From contig NZ_WVEM01000001.1 of assembly GCF_009847015.1 (NCBI RefSeq), positions 1 through 64,000 of the forward strand: a stretch of 64,000 nt of DNA. Reading direction: 5' to 3'. Below, piece after piece: positions 45,888 through 54,196 of the stretch. The stretch comes from Sunxiuqinia indica (lineage in GTDB: Bacteria; Bacteroidota; Bacteroidia; Bacteroidales; Prolixibacteraceae). Each line of letters starts with the position of its first letter. Position 1 is the stretch's first letter. A model generated the notes under the pieces. That model ran no database searches. It was not told the origin of the DNA and saw only the letters and a program-made list of their open reading frames with translations. A program made the translations under genes and the position numbers.

Positions 45888-46210
45888 TGGAAACCACCAG
45901 CTACCCGGTAAAAAGAGTGGATACCCGGCTTTATATCAAAGGGCTTTCAGGCCCTTTGGTTTTCCGGGCGTTGTACGGGATCATTGCCGCTTTTTTCGGC
46001 TTTTCAGGAGTCTATATTTTGCTGGGAGCCTTCCCTGCAGTGCTGCTGATTGTCCCTGCCATGCTGGCCTACCTGTATCGGCTAAGCCGGATCCAGAAAA
46101 CACACGGACCCGAAGGCTGGGACAAAAGGCAAACAGCCAAAAAGCTGCCCCAATTTATCTGTTGCAAACAACGGGTCTATCATACCCTAAAAGGAACACC
46201 TGAACAATAA
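45887..46210 (+). CDS. traF: TraF-family conjugation protein (DUF4133)
   Basis: 107 residues with two membrane helices (about 25-72) and a basic C-terminal tail. The DUF4133 pattern is seen in YIKGLSGPLVFRALYG and RIQKTHGPEGWDKR. The fold resembles VirB3, a small partner of the VirB4-type ATPase, which is encoded 11 bp downstream as TraG. Confidence 0.85.
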   Translation: METTSYPVKRVDTRLYIKGLSGPLVFRALYGIIAAFFGFSGVYILLGAFPAVLLIVPAMLAYLYRLSRIQKTHGPEGWDKRQTAKKLPQFICCKQRVYHTLKGTPEQ

Positions 46211-46221
46211 AACAGACATTT

Positions 46222-48672
46222 ATGAAAATTAAAAACCTGCAGGAGGTTCTTCCCCTGCTTGGATTTAACGGAGATATACTGGTCTCCAATAACCTGGATT
46301 TAAGCATCGGTTTTCGGCTAGGCCTGCCTGAAGTGCTATCGTCCAGTACAGAAAAGCTTTACCAGCTGCATGATACGTTCCAACGAATCATCAACCTGTT
46401 GCCTGCTGGTAGTTTCCTGCATAAGCAGGATCATTTCCTGGTCCGGGAGTTTGAGTTCAAGGGGCAGACTCCAACAAATTACAAGGCTGTCGCTGCCAGT
46501 TTGAATGAATCTTACTTAAACCATTTTCATGGGCGCAAATACCTTCGTCATGAGTGTTTCCTTTTTATCAGCCTGCTCAACCGCGGGCTATTGAGAAACT
46601 ACCTGGAATCCTCACTGATCTTATCCAGAAAGGAGCGTAACATGGAAATGCTCCGCTTTGACAAGATTAATGAGCTCAAAATCAATCTGGCCGCTGTTTT
46701 TAGGCAAAACGGGATTACTTGTGAGCTGCTTTCCAGGGAAGAAGCTGCGGGAGGAGAAGATCGTCTGGGATTGATGGAACGCTTTTTAAGTCTGAACTTC
46801 ACCGGTGACCATCCGGTGTTGGGAGGCATTGATTTCAGGGACCGGCTCAAGGTGATGGACCAGTTTGTGGAGATCATGAGTTTAAGTGATTATTCCCATA
46901 TCCCGACTGAGCTCAGGCCTGTCTCTAAGCATCCGCAGACAGGCCTTGCGGCTTCGCTGGTGTACCCGGTCAGTTATCACCTGCCGTTTTCGCATGTGAC
47001 CAACCAGTTTATCTATATCCCGGATCAGCAGGAGATCAAAGCTTCGCTGGAAGGAAGCTATAAAAAGATCTACAGCCTTTCGAAATTCTCCTCGGAAAAC
47101 AAGGTCAACGCCGGGCTGATTGAATCCTTCCTGGACCAGGTACAGACCATGGGAGAGAAGATCGTGCAAACCCATTTTAACGTCATGCTGTTTGATTCAT
47201 CGTTAAAAGACTTAAAGCAGCACAAAAGTGAGACGGCTTCCGCCTTTTCCCTGATGAACTGCTTTCCCTACCAGCACAGCCACGATCTGCCCGAGTTGTT
47301 TTTCTCCTGCGTGCCTTATTCAAGCCAGCTTCCGGAATCCGAGCTACTGATCACCCAGGTCCCACAGGCCTGCTGTTTCACAAATTTTGAAGGTGAAATT
47401 AAAAACAGCTTATCGGATTTTACCATCAGCCTCTCGAACCGGCTGGAGGGTTGCCCGGTCAGGATCGATATTTCGGATGAGCCCATGCAAAAACACCTGA
47501 TCCATAACCGCAACAAGATCATTATCGGTGGATCGGGATCGGGGAAATCCTTTTTTACCAACCACCTGCTAAGGCAATACGCCGAAAGCGAAAACTGTCA
47601 TGTCGTGTTGTTGGATGTAGGCCGGAGCTATGAGCTGCTGACCCTGTATCTGAATGAACGATTGAAAAAACAGGGAGGGGCGATGATGATCGAGTTTACG
47701 GCAGAAAATCCCATTTCGTTTAACCCGTTTATCCTGGAAGGTAAGCTGGATATTGAACGTAAACAGACCATCCTGTCGGTGATCTTCACCATTTACAAGG
47801 AGAACCTTTCGGAGATGGAAAAGGATGTGATCGCCCATTCGGTAACCGCCTTCTTTGAAACAGAAGAGGTGAACGACCGATCCTTTAACGGGTACTATGA
47901 GTTTTGCCGGGACTTTATTCCGGGGCTTGTCAAAGAGCAATCCATCCGGTTTAATGTCAACGAATTTTTCTTTATCCTCTCAAAATATTACCGAGGTGGT
48001 GAATACGATTATCTGTTGAACCGGCAGATGAATACTGATGAGTTTTTCCGCTGCCCGTTTATCGTCTTTGAGTTGGATCGTATAAAAGACCACGCCATTA
48101 TTTTCCCGGTGGCAACGCTGATTATCATCGATATCTTCCTGCAGAAGATGAGACGGCTGAAGGGCGTTCGCAAGGTCCTGTGCGTGGAAGAAGCCTGGAA
48201 AGCGATTGCAACGCCTCAGATGGCTTCCTACCTGAAATACTTTTACAAGACCATCCGGAAATTCTTTGGCGAGGCGATGGTGGTCACCCAGGAAGTGGAT
48301 GATGTGATCTCCTCACCGGTGATCCGCGATGCGATTATCAATAATGCCGATACAAGGATACTGCTGGATATGAGCAAATTTAAAAACAAGTTTGACTCGA
48401 TTAGTGAAACCCTTGGTTTGTCGGAATTCCAAAAGGAGCAAATCCTGTCGATTAACAAAAACCTGCCATCGGACCGGAACCTGAAGGAAGTCTTTATCGG
48501 CCTGGGAGATCACTCGCAGGTCTATGCCCTGGAAGTGAGCAGGCCCGAATACTACTGCTACACTTCTGAACAAAGTGAAAAGCAGCAAATTCTTGAAAAG
48601 CTGGAGGAAAGAAAAGACCAGTGTTTTCTGTCAATCCTCAAATCCATGTCAACGAATCAAAAAACAATTTAA
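46222..48672 (+). CDS. traG: TraG-family (VirB4-like) conjugation ATPase
   Basis: 816 residues, the usual length. The N-terminal half is the VirB4/CagE-like domain. The ATPase half has Walker A IGGSGSGKSFF at about 433-443 and Walker B VLCVEEAWKA at about 651-660, with AMVVTQEVDD and NADTRILLDMSKF as further family motifs. It powers pilus assembly and substrate transfer at the inner membrane. It stands between traF and the DUF4141 gene. Confidence 0.95.
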   Translation: MKIKNLQEVLPLLGFNGDILVSNNLDLSIGFRLGLPEVLSSSTEKLYQLHDTFQRIINLLPAGSFLHKQDHFLVREFEFKGQTPTNYKAVAASLNESYLNHFHGRKYLRHECFLFISLLNRGLLRNYLESSLILSRKERNMEMLRFDKINELKINLAAVFRQNGITCELLSREEAAGGEDRLGLMERFLSLNFTGDHPVLGGIDFRDRLKVMDQFVEIMSLSDYSHIPTELRPVSKHPQTGLAASLVYPVSYHLPFSHVTNQFIYIPDQQEIKASLEGSYKKIYSLSKFSSENKVNAGLIESFLDQVQTMGEKIVQTHFNVMLFDSSLKDLKQHKSETASAFSLMNCFPYQHSHDLPELFFSCVPYSSQLPESELLITQVPQACCFTNFEGEIKNSLSDFTISLSNRLEGCPVRIDISDEPMQKHLIHNRNKIIIGGSGSGKSFFTNHLLRQYAESENCHVVLLDVGRSYELLTLYLNERLKKQGGAMMIEFTAENPISFNPFILEGKLDIERKQTILSVIFTIYKENLSEMEKDVIAHSVTAFFETEEVNDRSFNGYYEFCRDFIPGLVKEQSIRFNVNEFFFILSKYYRGGEYDYLLNRQMNTDEFFRCPFIVFELDRIKDHAIIFPVATLIIIDIFLQKMRRLKGVRKVLCVEEAWKAIATPQMASYLKYFYKTIRKFFGEAMVVTQEVDDVISSPVIRDAIINNADTRILLDMSKFKNKFDSISETLGLSEFQKEQILSINKNLPSDRNLKEVFIGLGDHSQVYALEVSRPEYYCYTSEQSEKQQILEKLEERKDQCFLSILKSMSTNQKTI

Positions 48673-48676
48673 AACA

Positions 48677-49339
48677 ATGATGATGAAAATGAAAACAAAC
48701 CATTTAATGATCAGGCTGCTTTTTTTAGTGAGCCTGGCCGGACTACAACCCGCTTTGGCCCAGGCCCCGGTAACTGATGTCGGGGCGGGCATCCAGCGGG
48801 AAGCCTTATGGGAACAGGAAAAGGGCATCTTATCGGAAATCAACTGGTACAATGTGCTGATCAAAGTATTAAACGGTGACATCAAAGGGTTGACCGCCGA
48901 ACTGGTAGGCATTGACCAGCAAAAGCTGGAGAGCCTGCAAAAGGTCTCCAACCTGATCAAGGATTACAAACGAATCCGGCAGACCAAAGAAATGCTGGTA
49001 AAGGTCATCGAAGTCTATACTGAAAAGCTTCCCCGGCTGGTTCAGGATCAGAATTTTACCACGCAGCAGGCAGCAGTGATTGTCCAGTCCTTTGACCTGA
49101 TCCTGGATGACGCCAGCCAGCTGACTACCACAATCCTGAATACCATTGTCAAGGATGACCTTTTTCTAATGGACGACAAGCAGCGGTACGATACGATCAA
49201 TGGTATCTACGAGGAAGTACGCTGCCATTACGGAACGATCTGCTACCTCTACAACAAACTGCTTTATGCCTCTTATCAGAAAAGCTTTGATTCGGGCAGC
49301 CTGGAAAGTTTCGCTTACTACTACACCCTTTATCATTAA
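48677..49339 (+). CDS. traI: DUF4141 (TraI-like) conjugation protein
   Basis: 220 residues from the ATG at 48677, 4 bp after the traG stop; the longer frame overlaps traG. A signal peptide ends near ALAQA (about residue 30). The mature protein is helical with WYNVLIKVLNGDIKGLTAELVG (in part) and Gln/Leu-rich coils. This matches the DUF4141 family, called TraI in CTnDOT. It is a periplasmic component similar in place to VirB5. Confidence 0.72.
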   Translation: MMMKMKTNHLMIRLLFLVSLAGLQPALAQAPVTDVGAGIQREALWEQEKGILSEINWYNVLIKVLNGDIKGLTAELVGIDQQKLESLQKVSNLIKDYKRIRQTKEMLVKVIEVYTEKLPRLVQDQNFTTQQAAVIVQSFDLILDDASQLTTTILNTIVKDDLFLMDDKQRYDTINGIYEEVRCHYGTICYLYNKLLYASYQKSFDSGSLESFAYYYTLYH

Positions 49340-49359
49340 CTGCAGATTATCGTCAAAAT

Positions 49360-50097
49360 ATGAATTTCAGAACGGTGAAAAACAGGAAACGAATGCATTG
49401 CACGCTATTGATTATCCTGATACTGATCCTTTCAGTCAATTCACTGAAAGCTCAGTTACTGGATGTCAAACCCTGGCACGGGTATTACCCGGAGATGGAG
49501 GGTCGCTATCCCCTGTCTTTTATTGCCTTTAAAGGCTGGCTGTTCCCGGTTCCTCACGTGTTTATCCGCACCTGGCCTACCCATTATTACGTGGAAGTCG
49601 GGGCTTTGCCGGTTTCCGATGCCGAAGGCTATGCTGGTTCGCTTCGCATTAACCTGGTGAAAATAGCTTCCCGGCTGATAGAGAAAAAGCAAATAAAAGA
49701 CCGCCATGAACACACTGCAGGAATACGGGACGATACCCAAACGCAGTACGAGATTGAAAAGATCATTGTTGATGCAGAAAGTGACCAGTTGCCGGATATC
49801 TACCTTATCACTTCGGGTTTTATACGACTCTATACCAGCATTGGCCGGCTGGACAAGCTGAAAGACTGTAGATGGCTCAAAGAGCTTTTAGAAAAGGAGG
49901 CCGATCAGTTATTGACCCGCTTTATTTCGGTTAACCTGTTCCTGGCAGAGCATGGCAAAAAGCTGGAAGCCTTTGGCGAAATTAAAACCGAACTGAACCG
50001 CCAGATCGGTGAGGTGGATTACACTTACCGGAAGGTACACCATTACCGGTTTTACATGAATAATGTCAGTCAGTCCTACATCTTCCTGACTCAGTGA
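49360..50097 (+). CDS. Conjugation-operon protein of unknown family
   Basis: 245 residues with a signal peptide (about 10-31, ending in LKAQ). The mature part begins LLDVKPWHGYYPEMEGRYPL and later looks helical, ending in a Tyr-rich segment. I do not recognise a named family. Its place between the DUF4141 gene and traJ suggests an envelope component of the transfer apparatus. Confidence 0.6.
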   Translation: MNFRTVKNRKRMHCTLLIILILILSVNSLKAQLLDVKPWHGYYPEMEGRYPLSFIAFKGWLFPVPHVFIRTWPTHYYVEVGALPVSDAEGYAGSLRINLVKIASRLIEKKQIKDRHEHTAGIRDDTQTQYEIEKIIVDAESDQLPDIYLITSGFIRLYTSIGRLDKLKDCRWLKELLEKEADQLLTRFISVNLFLAEHGKKLEAFGEIKTELNRQIGEVDYTYRKVHHYRFYMNNVSQSYIFLTQ

Positions 50098-50167
50098 AGT
50101 AACTATTCGGATCGGAATCCCAAAATCCGAACATCCCGAAATCTAAAATCTGAAAATCCTATAAATT

Positions 50168-51118
50168 ATGCTATCACAGGTAATTACCACGAGAACTTTT
50201 TTTGACTTTACCGATGTCCTGATCCAGGGAGGCCTGGACAACGCCCGGCTGCTGGTGAACATGGCCCGGGCGATCGGTGGCATTGCTGCTTTCCTGTATA
50301 TCTCCAAACGGATTTATGAGCAGCTGATTGCCGATAACCCGATCTCATTACTGCCCTTATTGCGTCCCTTTGCCCTGGTATTGGTGATTAGCTTCTGGGG
50401 ACCCTTTGTTCAGCTATTAATGGTTCCAACCAAGGGGTTAACCAAGCTTTCAGAAGCTATTTATGCTGATAAAAAGCACCTGGTCGCTGAACGACTGGAA
50501 GAAAAGCAGGAAGCTATTTTTTATGCCGACCTCCCAGCTTTTCAGGAAAACCAGGAGAAGGAAGCGACCCTTTGGGATAAGGGGATCAATATGCTGCTGA
50601 CCTCTTACAACATCATTTCCGGCAGAGCCCTGCAACACCAAATCAACTTTTACTTGATGGATAGTGTGCGTCAACTGATGGAATCGCTGTTTGAGGCCTT
50701 GGTTTACCTGGTGGCCTTTCTTAGGACTATATTTTGCGTGTTGCTGGTTATTTTTGGACCCTTGGTGTTTGCCATCTCCATTTTTGACGGGTTTCAGGAT
50801 AACTACCTGGGATGGATTGCCCGCTTTGTCAATGTCAACCTCTACCTGCCCATTGCCCTGGTGATATTGTCGCTGGTGCAGGAAGTGCTCATCTTCGTGC
50901 TGGAAGCAGAAATCGCCAGTATCAAAGCTTCGCTGATCTACATGCCATCGATGTACTATGTTTCCAACCTGGTGGTACCGATCTGCGGGATAGTGGGACT
51001 GCTAATGGTCCCTAAAATCGCTTCGTGGATTATCAGTGCTTCGGGAACCAACACCGGCGGAGGAAGGTTGGTCCGGACAGCAGCGCTGATGGCGATCACC
51101 AAAGGTGCCATGAAATAA
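50168..51118 (+). CDS. traJ: TraJ-family conjugation membrane protein
   Basis: 316 residues with at least five membrane helices (about 35-50, 58-80, 180-205, 215-240, 262-285). FDFTDVLIQGGLDNARLLVN and FGPLVFAISIFDGFQDNYLGW (in part) fit the CTnDOT TraJ family, which is VirB6-like. The adjoining upstream 70 bp is AT-rich with imperfect ATCCCAAAATCCG-like repeats. Confidence 0.85.
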   Translation: MLSQVITTRTFFDFTDVLIQGGLDNARLLVNMARAIGGIAAFLYISKRIYEQLIADNPISLLPLLRPFALVLVISFWGPFVQLLMVPTKGLTKLSEAIYADKKHLVAERLEEKQEAIFYADLPAFQENQEKEATLWDKGINMLLTSYNIISGRALQHQINFYLMDSVRQLMESLFEALVYLVAFLRTIFCVLLVIFGPLVFAISIFDGFQDNYLGWIARFVNVNLYLPIALVILSLVQEVLIFVLEAEIASIKASLIYMPSMYYVSNLVVPICGIVGLLMVPKIASWIISASGTNTGGGRLVRTAALMAITKGAMK

Positions 51119-51197
51119 CCCAACGATCAAACATCCATGAATCAATGATCCATATTCCAAAGAAAGAATCAACAATCCACTATCAATAATCATATCA

Positions 51198-51824
51198 ATG
51201 AATAAGGTATTTGACATCCAACGAAAATTCCGGTTTACGGTCTATATCCTGTTAGTTGCCAGTCTGACTTTGATTGGCTTCAGCTCCTTCGTGTTCATTC
51301 AGTCGTTAAGGCTGGTGGAACGCTCCCGGCAGAAAATTTATGTGCTGGATAACGGCCAATCCCTTCTGCTGGCTCTGCGTGCAGATATATCGGATAACCG
51401 TCCGGCAGAAGGGCGCGATCACATCAAGCGTTTCCATGAGCTTTTCTTTACCATGGAACCGGACAAACAATACATTGAAAACAACGTACGGGAAGCCTTT
51501 TACCTGGCCGATGGATCGGTCCGGAAGCAATACCGCTCCTATAAGGAAAACAATGTGTACAACCAGGTGATCGCCTCGGATATCAGCATGACCCTGGTAA
51601 CTGATTCCGTGTACATTGATTTTTCAGCCTATCCCTACCAGTTTTGCTTTTATGGAAAGCAGCGCATTGTTCGTAAATCAACGATCACGATGCGCAGTCT
51701 GGTAACCCGGGGCGAGCTTCGTAACTGTTCGCGGACAGATAATAACCCTCACGGTTTTTTGATCGAAAACTGGCTGATTACAGACAACAAAGACCTGGAG
51801 ACCCAAAAACGAAAATCGTTCTGA
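51198..51824 (+). CDS. traK: TraK-family (VirB8-like) conjugation protein
   Basis: 208 residues with one N-terminal membrane helix (about 14-36) and a periplasmic VirB8-like domain (NNVREAFYLADGSVRKQYRS, then GKQRIVRKSTITMRSLVTRG). The C-terminal GFLIENWLI segment is typical of CTnDOT TraK. It should form the inner-membrane/periplasm scaffold of the transfer machine. Confidence 0.9.
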   Translation: MNKVFDIQRKFRFTVYILLVASLTLIGFSSFVFIQSLRLVERSRQKIYVLDNGQSLLLALRADISDNRPAEGRDHIKRFHELFFTMEPDKQYIENNVREAFYLADGSVRKQYRSYKENNVYNQVIASDISMTLVTDSVYIDFSAYPYQFCFYGKQRIVRKSTITMRSLVTRGELRNCSRTDNNPHGFLIENWLITDNKDLETQKRKSF

Positions 51825-51843
51825 TCCTTTAAGACAAATCACC

Positions 51844-52194
51844 ATGAAACAAATGAACAATGAACAGAAAACAGGAGAAGCGGGCAGACTGGCCCGCTTG
51901 ATTGAAAAGTTGGATTCCCGGGACAGGAGTCTTGAACCGGTAAAACGCAGGCAAAAATGGATGCTGCTACTCGTGGCCCTTTTCCTGCTATACCTGGCTT
52001 CTTTTTTTCTTCCGGTACCCGGGATTTCCCATAAGAGAATTGACCCCAAAGCATCCGGTTGGCGGGAAGACTCCAACGGATGGCCAACACCCAAGCCACC
52101 TGGTCAAAAGTCCCTGACTTTTGAGATGCCGGTTGATTCTTTTGAAAACCTTTTAAAACAACGCATTGATGAAAGCAATCCTGAAAAGAAATAA
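51844..52194 (+). CDS. traL: TraL-like small conjugation membrane protein
   Basis: 116 residues: a charged cytoplasmic N-terminus, one membrane helix at about 40-58 and a Pro-rich periplasmic tail. There is little sequence to identify it directly; the name rests on its place between traK and traM. Its end overlaps the traM start by 26 bp. Confidence 0.6.
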   Translation: MKQMNNEQKTGEAGRLARLIEKLDSRDRSLEPVKRRQKWMLLLVALFLLYLASFFLPVPGISHKRIDPKASGWREDSNGWPTPKPPGQKSLTFEMPVDSFENLLKQRIDESNPEKK

Positions 52195-53377
52195 AGCCCT
52201 GTTTGTACTACCCCTGGTGTTGATTCCTTTTGTGGTGCTGATCTTTTATGTGCTGGGTGGTGGAGAAAATGTCACCGGGAAAAAGCAAAAGCTGAGCGGA
52301 CTGGATCCAATTACGGGAGCGAACTACAACCTGCCGGAAGCAGACCGAAGCCTGGAGATCGTGGACAAAATGGAGGTGGTCGAATCTGCTGACAAGATTT
52401 CCCTATACGATGCTGACAACATCCTGGGAGTCGTTGCAAAAGACAATGAGGATAGCCTGAAGGTGGAATCGGAAGCTAAGGATACATCCCAATTGGTGCA
52501 AAACGCCACTGAATTTTCCGGTATAATGCCGGAAAGCCATTTGACTGATCAGTCCGATCTGTTAAAGCACATTCAGCACCGTCAACAGCAAATCCGCTCA
52601 ACGCTGAGAGCCGGAAAGGATGAGGCTCCAAATTTGCAATCCAAGGCTGAACCTATCCCTATGGCTAAAAAGTCAGGGTGGGCTGAAGATACCACTTCAA
52701 AAGCAAAACAGACAAATCCGGAGCTAACCATGACAGAAGCCGGCATTGAACAGCTGGACCAGGTGTTTCGGGAAAATGCCTACCTGAAAAAGCGCAATGA
52801 TTCCCTGAGTTCTCAATTGAGGCAGGCACAAGTGATTCAACAAAAGCAGGATTCGGTGAGGAAGCATTATACCGTCCTTGAAAAACAAGGACAGTCCGCT
52901 TTTAAGCCCGGAAAGCAAACCGGCTCGATGCTGAAAGCAGAAATCTATGAGTCAGCCACCGTGCTGACAGGAAACCGTATTAAGCTTCGCTTGTTGGAAG
53001 ATGGCTGGCTGGGTGGCGTGAAGATCCCAAAGGGTGCCTTTTTGTATGGCCTTTGTGAAGTAGCTGGTGAACGCCTGAAGATCACGATCCGCCAAATCCC
53101 TTTGAATGGAAATCTCATCCCGGTTAATATCACCGCTTGCGATCTGGACGGGATGGCTGGCTTGTATGTCCCGGACCATGCTGCCCGCAAGGTAGCTAAG
53201 AATGTGGGTGGTGGCATCAATACTTCTTCCATGTTTGGTGTGACGGGCAATCCCTTGACCTATGCCGGTGTGCAGGCAGCAGACCAAACCGCCCGGTCCC
53301 TGATCCGAATGGTTCGGATCAAAAAAGTGACAGTCAGGAAAAACACCTTAGTCTATTTAAGCAATAAACCCAAGTAA
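52169..53377 (+). CDS. traM: TraM-family (VirB10-like) conjugation protein
   Basis: 402 residues from the ATG at 52169; the preceding TTG at 52166 is an alternative. One membrane helix at about 13-31, then a long Lys/Glu/Gln-rich periplasmic stretch (about 35-240) and the conserved C-terminal domain with VLTGNRIKLRLLEDGWLGG and IPLNGNLIPVNITACDLDG. It spans the envelope like VirB10 and should contact TraN. Confidence 0.9.
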   Translation: MKAILKRNKALFVLPLVLIPFVVLIFYVLGGGENVTGKKQKLSGLDPITGANYNLPEADRSLEIVDKMEVVESADKISLYDADNILGVVAKDNEDSLKVESEAKDTSQLVQNATEFSGIMPESHLTDQSDLLKHIQHRQQQIRSTLRAGKDEAPNLQSKAEPIPMAKKSGWAEDTTSKAKQTNPELTMTEAGIEQLDQVFRENAYLKKRNDSLSSQLRQAQVIQQKQDSVRKHYTVLEKQGQSAFKPGKQTGSMLKAEIYESATVLTGNRIKLRLLEDGWLGGVKIPKGAFLYGLCEVAGERLKITIRQIPLNGNLIPVNITACDLDGMAGLYVPDHAARKVAKNVGGGINTSSMFGVTGNPLTYAGVQAADQTARSLIRMVRIKKVTVRKNTLVYLSNKPK

Positions 53378-53380
53378 ACG

Positions 53381-54196
53381 ATGAAAGCAATAGTAATGAT
53401 TATTTTTTGTGCTCAGGTTCAGCTGACAACCCTGGCGCAAGTTTTTTCCGATACCCTGAAAATCTCAGATACCAAGACCAGCCATTTGGTTTGCCCCGGT
53501 AAGGTTGACTATGTCCAGGTGGGCGATCACACCCTGGTTCAGGCAGAGGTTGTCCCTGAGCTTGCGAATATGGTCCGGATCAAAGCAACTGCTCCTTTTG
53601 AAAAGCCAAGTTCGCTGACAGTGGTATGCCAGGACCTGATCTATACATTTGAACTCCGTTATGGTAATGATGGCCCGATCACCTACCCGGTGGATAGTTT
53701 TCACGGGCAGGATGCCCGGACATTCTCAGGAAAACTGATGGCGGACCATGTGCTGAAAGAGCTCTGTGACCAGATTCTTGACAGACACCACCGCCGTGGT
53801 TGTTATCGCAAGCGCAAAGGGGAGAAAGACGGGATCAGGATCCGGCTTCATTCCATTCACTTAAAAAATGATGCTTTGTTTTTCGAGCTGGAACTAAAAA
53901 ACGCAACCCAAATGGCTTATGATGTGGAAAGCATTTATTTCTGGATCACCGACAAACGAAAGGTCAAAGCCACCAATATCCAGGAATACCGGGTTGCGCC
54001 GGATTATCGGCACAACAAAGTCACAAGGATCCCCGGAAAGACCAGCGTTCGGGAAGTGTTTGTCTTCGAGAAGCTAACCATCCCGGATGGGCGTGTCCTG
54101 AAACTGGAGCTGAACGAAAAAGCCCTGAGAAACACGGGACGAAAGCTCAGCTTCAAGCTGAGAAACAAAGATATTCTGAAGGCCCGAAAGCTATGA
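53381..54196 (+). CDS. traN: TraN-family (DUF4138, VirB9-like) conjugation protein
   Basis: 271 residues with a signal peptide (about 1-19, ending in TLAQ). DUF4138 is recognised from SDTKTSHLVCPGKVDYVQVG and the repeated beta pattern to RKLSFKLRNKDILK. It is an outer-membrane-complex component. It begins 3 bp after traM and its stop overlaps the coupling protein start by 4 bp (ATGA). Confidence 0.9.
   Translation: MKAIVMIIFCAQVQLTTLAQVFSDTLKISDTKTSHLVCPGKVDYVQVGDHTLVQAEVVPELANMVRIKATAPFEKPSSLTVVCQDLIYTFELRYGNDGPITYPVDSFHGQDARTFSGKLMADHVLKELCDQILDRHHRRGCYRKRKGEKDGIRIRLHSIHLKNDALFFELELKNATQMAYDVESIYFWITDKRKVKATNIQEYRVAPDYRHNKVTRIPGKTSVREVFVFEKLTIPDGRVLKLELNEKALRNTGRKLSFKLRNKDILKARKL

Noticed and set aside
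45859-46203. Plus-strand frame overlapping traF in another frame
   Set aside because: The DUF4133 protein in the other frame is clearly the real gene; this one is rich in Pro, Arg and Cys without a pattern.
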